DNA from: Mytilus californianus
Lineage: Eukaryota; Mollusca; Bivalvia; Mytilida; Mytilidae
Direction: 5' to 3'
Length of the DNA: 64,000 bases
Assembly: GCF_021869535.1 (NCBI RefSeq)
Contig: NW_026262744.1
Span: 471,586-535,585, forward strand
Below, in pieces: positions 57,401 through 64,000 of this stretch. Made by a program: the position numbers and the translations under genes. Below the pieces are notes generated by a model. It had not been told where the DNA came from, searched no databases, and saw nothing but the letters and a program-made list of their open reading frames with translations. The first letter of the stretch is position 1. Every line of letters starts with the position of its first letter.

Positions 57401-59765
57401 TGTAATTGAATTAGATGAAACCTTTAATCGACGATATTTTATAGATATTTGTGTTGAATTTACACCAAACCTGCCATCGGTGTATTGGTTATTTTTTAAC
57501 ATTTTGATGTAAATTTGACAACTTTTTTGATAATTGTATTTGATATTACCTTAAATCGGTCATTTGATAAAGATAATTTTCTTATATGTATTGACAATTG
57601 TATTATAAGTAAACAAACCGACCACAGCTTTATTTAAAAAAATGCTACATTTTTCAATTAACTATACCACTTTTTGGAAATTCATTCAGATGTTACCTTA
57701 AATCGACCATATTCTAAAGATAATTGTATAGACTGTAACACTAAAGCTGCCATCGGTGTATTGATAATTTTTACACATTTTACTGTAAATTAGACATTTT
57801 TTTTGATAATTGTATTTGATATTACCTTAAATCGGTCATTTGTTCCAGATCATTTTCTAAGATGTATTGACAGTTGTTGTAGATGTAAAAATGAACCAAC
57901 CACAGCTTTGTTGAAAATTTACATTTTCAGTTAATTAAACCACTTTTTGTGTAATTGAATTAGATGAAACCTTGAATCGACCATATTTTATAGATATTTG
58001 TGTTGAATTTACACCAAACCTGCCATCGGTGTATTGGTTATTTTTTAACATTTTGATGTAAATTTGACAACTTTTTTGATAATTGTATTTGATATTACCT
58101 TAAATCGGTCATTCGATAAAGATAATTTTCTTATATGTATTGACAATTGTATTATAAGTAAACAAACCGACCACAGCTTTATTTTAAAAAATGCTACATT
58201 TTTCAATTAACTTTACCACTTTTTGGAAATTCATTCAGATGTTACCTTAAATCGACCATATTCTAAAGATAATTGTATAGACTGTAACACTAAACCTGCC
58301 ATCGGTGTATTGATAATTTTTACACATTTTACTGTAAATTAGACAATTTTTTGATAATTGTATTTGATATTACCTTAAATCGGTCATTTGATAAAGATAA
58401 TTTTCTAAGATGTATTGACAGTTGTTGTAGATGTAAACATGAACCAACCACAGCTTTGTTGAAAATTTACATTTTCAGATAATTAAACCACTTTTTGTGT
58501 AATTGAATTAGATGAAACCTTTAATCGACCATATTTTATAGATATTTGTGTTGAATTTACACCAACCTGCCATCGGTGTATTGGTTATTTTTTTAACATT
58601 TTGATGTAAATTTGACAACTTTTTTGATAATTGTATTTGATATTACCTTAAATCGGTCATTTGATAAGATAATTTTTCTTATATGTATTGACAATTGTAT
58701 TATAAGTAAACAAACCGACCACAGCTTTATTTAAAAAAATGCTACATTTTTCAATTAACTTTACCACTTTTGAAAATTTATTCAGATGTAACCTTAAATT
58801 GACCATATTCTAAAGATGATTGTATAGACTGTAACACCAAACATGCAAACGGTTAAATAATAATTTTTCTACACTTGACTGTAACTTTGACACCTTTTTG
58901 ATAATTTTAGAAATCGACCATATTTTACAGATTTTTGTATAGTATGTACAGCAAACCTGCTATCGGTGTATTGATAATTTTTACACATTTTTCTGTAAAT
59001 TAGACAACTTTTTTGATAATTGTATTTGATATTACCTTAAATCGGTCATTTGTTCCAGATCATTTTCTAAATTGTACTGACAGTTGTAGTAGATGTAAAC
59101 ATAAACCAACCACAGCTTTGTTGAAAATTTACATTTTCCAGTTAATTAAACCTCTTTTTGTGTAATTGAATTAGAAGAAACCTTTAATCGACTATATTTA
59201 TAGATATTTGTATTGAATTTACACCAAACCTGCCATCGAAGTATTGATAATTTTCCCACATTTTACTGTTAATTTGACAACTTTTAGATAATTGTATTTG
59301 ATATTACCTTAAATCGGTCATTTGATAAAGATAATTTTCTTATATGTATTGACAATTGTATTATAAGTAAACAAACCGACCACAGCTTTATTTAAAAAAA
59401 TGCTACATTTTTTAATTAACTTTACCACTTTTTGGAAATTCATTCAGATGTTACCTTAAATCGACCATATTCTAAAGATAATTGTATAGACTGTAACACT
59501 AAACCTGCCATCGGTGTATTGATAATTTTTACACATTTTACTGTAAATTAGACATTTATTTTGATAATTGTATTTGATATTACCTTAAATCGGTCATTTG
59601 TTCCAGATCATTTTCTAAATTGTACTGACAGTTGTAGTAGATGTAAACATGAACCAACCACAGCTTTGTTGAAAATTTACATTTTCCAGTTAATTAAACC
59701 TCTTTTTGTGTAATTGAATTAGATGAAACCTTTAATCGACGATATTTTATAGATATTTGTATTGA

Positions 59766-60189
59766 TTGATTGATTGATTGTTGGTTGCTTAACGTCCAGT
59801 GGCAAATATTTCATGCATATTCAGGACGAGAACAAGTTCACAATAAATACAGTAGGTAGGTTCTGTAATAGATTAAGGGATTAAGGTCGGAGAAATTTAG
59901 ACTGCCATGGGAAATGAGGGTATATTGGATAGGGACAGAAATTTAGCCTTACAACAGGTCACCTACGGACCCCTCAAAGAGTTGTTGCAAGGGTTCTTAA
60001 CGTGCAAAGAGCGTGGCACTCTCTTTACACGAGGCATCGGATTTAACGTCCCCATTCTGACCGGACGTGGCTGCAAATTTGTACATCCCGCACAGCCAAA
60101 CGGACGCCCCACTTTAGCACGGGTTTTACTGCCGGTCGGAGGACGACCAATGGTGACCATACTTCTATTCCCCAGTCACCCTTGGGGGC
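59766..60189 (-). mobile_element. SINE-like element copy 17, inserted in satellite
   Basis: Full length. Perfect 14-bp duplication of satellite sequence GATATTTGTATTGA (59752-59765 and 60190-60203). Shares CCCGTGCTAAAG and GATTAAGGGATTAAGG marks with copies 6 and 8. Confidence 0.97.
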
Positions 60190-61807
60190 GATATTTGTAT
60201 TGAATTTACACCAAACCTGCCATCGAAGTATTGATAATTTTCCCACATTTTACTGTAAATTTGACAACTTTTTTGATAATTGTATTTGATATTACCTTAA
60301 ATCGGTCATTTGATAAAGATAATTTTCTTATATGTATTGACAATTGTATTATAATTAAACAAACCGACCACAGCTTTATCTAAAAAAATGCTACATTTTT
60401 CAATTAACTTTACCACTATTTGGAAATTCATTCAGATGTTACCTTAAATCGACCATATTCTAAAGATAATTGTATAGACTGTAACACTAAACCTGCCATC
60501 GGTGTATTGATAATTTTTACACATTTTACTGTAAATTAGACATTTTTTTTGATAATTGTATTTGATATTACCTTAAATCGGTCACTTGTTCCAGATCATT
60601 TTCTAAGATGTATTGACAGTTGTTGTAGATGTAAACATGAACCAACCACAGCTTTGTTGAAAATTTACATTTTCAGTTAATTAAACCACTTTTTGTGTAA
60701 TTGAATTAGATGAAACCTTTAATCGACCATATTTTATAGATATTTGTGTTGAATTTACACCAAACCTGCCATCGGTGTATTGGTTATTTTTTAACATTTT
60801 GATGTAAATTTGACAACTTTTTTGATAATTGTATTTGATGTTACCTTAAATCGGTCATTTGATCAAAACAATTTTCTTAGATGTATTGACAATTGTATTA
60901 TAAGTAAACTTAAACCAACCACAGCTTTATTAAAAAAATGCTACATTTTTCAGTTAAATTTACCACTTTTTGGATAATTTATTCAGATGTTACCTTAAAT
61001 TGACCATATTCTAAAGATGATTGTATAGACTGTAACACCAAACATGCCAACGGTTAAATAATAATTTTTCTACACTTGACTGTAGCTTTGACACCTTTTT
61101 TGATAATTTTAGAAATCGACCATATTTTTTCAGATTTTTGTATAGTATGTACAGCAAACCTGCCATCGGTGTATTGATAATCTTTACACATTTTTCTGTA
61201 AATTAGACAACTTTTTTGATAATTGTATTTGATATTACCTTAAATCGGTCATTTGTTCCAGATCATTTTCTAAATTGTACTGACAGTTGTAGTAGATGTA
61301 AACATGAACCAACCACAGCTTTGTTGAAAATTTACATTTTCCAGTTAATTAAACCTCTTTTTGTGTAATTGAATTAGAAGAAACCTTTAATCGACTATAT
61401 TTTATAGATATTTGTATTAATTTACACCAAACCTGCCATCGAAGTATTGATAATTTTCCCACATTTTACTGTAAATTTGACAACTTTTTTGATAATTGTA
61501 TTTGACCTTAAATCGGTCATTTGATAAAGATAATTTTCTTATATGTATTGACAACTGTATTATAAGTAAACAAACCGACCACAGCTTTATTTAAAAAAAT
61601 GCTACATTTTTCAATTAACTTTACCACTTTTTGGAAATTCATTCAGATGTTACCTTAAATCGTCCATATTCTAAAGATAATTGTATAGACTGTAACACTA
61701 AACCTGCCATCGGTGTATTGATAATTTTTACACATTTTACTGTAAATTAGACATTTTTTTTGATAATTGTATTTGATATTACCTTAAATCGGTCATTTGT
61801 TCCAGAT

Positions 61808-62225
61808 TGATTGATTGTTGGTTGCTTAACGTCCAATGGCAAATATTTCATGCATATTCAGGACGAGAACAAGTTCACAATAAATACAATAGGTAGGTTC
61901 TGTATTAGATTAAGGGATTAAGGTCGGAGAAATTTAGACGGCCATGGGAAATGAGGGTATATTGGATAGGGACAGAAATTTAGCCTTGTAACAGGTCACC
62001 TACGGACCCCTCAAAGAGTTGTTGCAAGGGTTCTTAACGTGCAAAGAGCGTGGCACTCTCTTTACACGAGGCATCGGATTTAACGTCCCCATTCTGACCG
62101 GACGTGGCTGCAAATTTGTACATCCCGTACAGCCAAACGGACGCCCCACTTTGACGAGGATTTTACCGCCGGTCGGAGGAAGACCAATGGTGACCATACT
62201 TCTATTCCCCAGTCACCCTTGGGGA
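61808..62225 (-). mobile_element. SINE-like element copy 18, inserted in satellite
   Basis: Full length. Perfect 14-bp duplication of satellite sequence CATTTGTTCCAGAT (61794-61807 and 62226-62239). Same orientation and subfamily as copy 17 but a different target monomer, so an independent insertion. Confidence 0.97.
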
Positions 62226-63998
62226 CATTTGTTCCAGATCATTTTCTAAGATGTATTGACAGTTGTTGTAGATGTAAACATGAACCAACCACAGCTTTGT
62301 TGAAATTTTACATTTTCAGTTAATTAAACCACTTTTTGTGTAATTGAATTAGATGAAACCTTTAATCGACGATATTTTATAGATATTTGTGTTGAATTTA
62401 CACCAAACCTGCCATCGGTGTATTGGTTATTTTTTAACATTTTGATGTAAATTTGACAACTTTTTTGATAATTGTATTTGATATTACCTTAAATCGGTCA
62501 TTTGATAAAGATAATTTTCTTATATGTATTGACAATTGTATTATAAGTAAACAAACCGACCACAGCTTTATTTAAAAAAATGCTACATTTTTCAATTAAC
62601 TTTACCACTTTTTGGAAATTCATTCAGATGTTACCTTAAATCGACCATATTCTAAAGATAATTGTATAGACTGTAACACTAAACCTGCCATCGGTGTATT
62701 GATAATTTTTACACATTTTACTGTAAATTAGACATTTTTTTTGATAATTGTATTTGATATTACCTTAAATCGGTCACTTGTTCCAGATCATTTTCTAAGA
62801 TGTATTGACAGTTGTTGTAGATGTAAACATGAACCAACCACAGCTTTGTTGAAAATTTACATTTTCAGTTAATTAAACCACTTTTTGTGTAATTGAATTA
62901 GATGAAACCTTTAATCGACCATATTTTATAGATATTTGTGTTGAATTTACACCAAACCTGCCATCGGTGTATTGGTTATTTTTTAACATTTTGATGTAAA
63001 TTTGACAACTTTTATGATAATTGTATTTGATGTTACCTTAAATCGGTCATTTGATCAAAACAATTTTCTTAGATGTATTGACAATTGTATTATAAGTAAA
63101 CTTAAACCAACCACAGCTTTATTAAAAAAATGCTACATTTTTCAGTTAAATTTACCACTTTTTGGATAATTTATTCAGATGTTACCTTAAATTGACCATA
63201 TTCTAAAGATGATTGTATAGACTGTAACACCAAACATGCCAACGGTTAAATAATAATTTTTCTACACTTGACTGTAACTTTGACACCTTTTTTGATAATT
63301 TTAGAAATCGACCATATTTTTTCAGATTTTGTATAGTATGTACAGCAAACCTGCCATCGGTGTATTGATAATCTTTACACATTTTTCTGTAAATTAGACA
63401 ACTTTTTTGATAATTGTATTTGATATTACCTTAAATCGGTCATTTGTTCCAGATCATTTTCTAAATTGTACTGACAGTTGTAGTAGATGTAAACATGAAC
63501 CAACCACAGCTTTGTTGAAAATTTACATTTTCCAGTTAATTAAACCTCTTTTTGTGTAATTGAATTAGAAGAAACCTTTAATCGACTATATTTTATAGAT
63601 ATTTGTATTAATTTACACCAAACCTGCCATCGAAGTATTGATAATTTTCCCACATTTTACTGTAAATTTGACAACTTTTTTGATAATTGTATTTGACCTT
63701 AAATCGGTCATTTGATAAAGATAATTTTCTTATATGTATTGACAACTGTATTATAAGTAAACAAACCGACCACAGCTTTATTTAAAAAAATGCTACATTT
63801 TTCAATTAACTTTACCACTTTTTGGAAATTCATTCAGATGTTACCTTAAATCGTCCATATTCTAAAGATAATTGTATAGACTGTAACACTAAACCTGCCA
63901 TCGGTGTATTGATAATTTTTACACATTTTACTGTAAATTAGACATTTTTTTTGATAATTGTATTTGATATTACCTTAAATCGGTCATTTGTTCCAGAT
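61808..63998 (+). repeat. ~2,191-bp higher-order unit including a SINE-like copy
   Basis: Rare variants recur at a constant offset: CGGTCACTTGTTCC at about 60580 and 62772; ATATTTTTTCAGATTTT at about 61121 and 63315; TTTGACCTTAAATCGG at 61501 and 63692; AATCGTCCATATTC at about 61659 and 63850. The window ends in CATTTGTTCCAGATTG, where the ordinary array has CCAGATCA. The final TG is what SINE-like copy 18 has at its left junction, so another copy probably starts at 63999. Confidence 0.75.
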
Positions 63999-64000
63999 TG

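Larger units (their letters stand above)
47750..64000 (+). repeat. Complex satellite array (A/B monomers, higher-order units), continues past window
   Basis: Two related monomers alternate. A has TTAAATCGGTCATTTG, GTATTGACAATTG and CCAACCACAGCTTT. B has TTAAATCGACCATATT, then CCAAACCTGCCATCGG and CATTTTACTGTAAATTTGAC. The shared GATGTTACCTTAAATCG word shows that A and B come from one ancestor. About 47 A monomers can be placed. A-to-A spacing falls into two classes, 272-281 bp (A+B) and 389-395 bp (A+B+extra B of ~118 bp). A comes in two subtypes, CATTTGATAAAG/CATTTGATCAAA and CATTTGTTCCAG, which largely alternate to give a ~549-bp unit, or ~667 bp with the extra B. Two SINE-like insertions lie within. 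Small open frames of ~64 codons (for example at 49956, 52936, 53602) are shared by descent and not evidence of coding. Confidence 0.97.

Noticed and set aside
1730..62225. SINE-like family as a MITE (DNA transposon)
   Set aside because: The CCCCC head and (ATCA)n tail are not inverted repeats of each other, duplications vary from 11 to 14 bp, and copy 15 is 5'-truncated. These favour target-primed retrotransposition.
47750..64000. CRISPR-like regular repeat/spacer array
   Set aside because: The 'spacers' are themselves related monomers, the repeats are >100 bp, and the genome is animal. It is satellite DNA.

Overview
This is AT-rich eukaryotic DNA from an animal, most likely a marine mussel (Mytilus or a close mytilid). 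The assignment rests on several dispersed repeats that I recognise from memory as mussel-type: the stretches at 16870-17010 and 23036-23270, 27895-28200 (reverse copy at 11545-11650), 36690-37200, 44960-45095, and the short 'GGCAATCATACCACATC' tails. I cannot run a search to confirm it. I see no rRNA, tRNA, operon or CRISPR array, and no intact host gene. The window is almost entirely mobile-element and satellite DNA, with a few possible host exons.

Layout. (1) 1-47.6 kb is a graveyard of transposable elements. It holds LTR retrotransposon pieces (BEL/Pao integrase end at 2-580, BEL/Pao gag-protease at 19577-21991, a Ty3/gypsy-like pol end at 2590-2804) and pieces of non-LTR or other reverse transcriptases on the minus strand (23341-23530, 38484-38860, 43800-44565). 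It also holds DNA-transposon or helicase remnants: SWIM-type transposases at 3222-4110 and 13622-14086, a PIF1-like helicase at 35960-36260, a transposase with a conserved catalytic-region start at 41944-42925, and unclassified coding remnants at 33470-33990 and 40556-40775. One well-bounded 2,239-bp element at 8621-10859 has terminal inverted repeats and a perfect 9-bp target duplication. (2) From about 47.75 kb to the window end lies a >16 kb satellite array. It is built from two related monomer types (A and B, about 275 bp per A-B pair) with an optional extra B-like monomer of about 118 bp. These are organised into higher-order units and larger recent duplications (626, about 2,191, about 2,313 and about 3,922 bp offsets). 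Older diverged pieces of the same satellite occur at 1410-1729, 37205-37915 and 38340-38500.

One ~425-bp SINE-like retroelement ties the window together, with 18 copies (one per 3.6 kb). It has a CCCCCAAGGG head and an (ATCA)n tail. Many copies are flanked by 11-14 bp target-site duplications that I could read directly, and one copy is cut down to 65 bp at its 3' end. Both facts point to target-primed reverse transcription. Two copies sit inside the satellite, and one of them appears to have been amplified together with it. Long open frames of about 65-120 codons that recur through the window are this element read on either strand, not genes.

Possible host exons, all low confidence, are at 6278-6364 (+), 7643-7808 (+, with AATAAA), 18496-18783 (-, with a splice donor) and a scattered minus-strand set at 24400-26860 that contains at least one premature stop.
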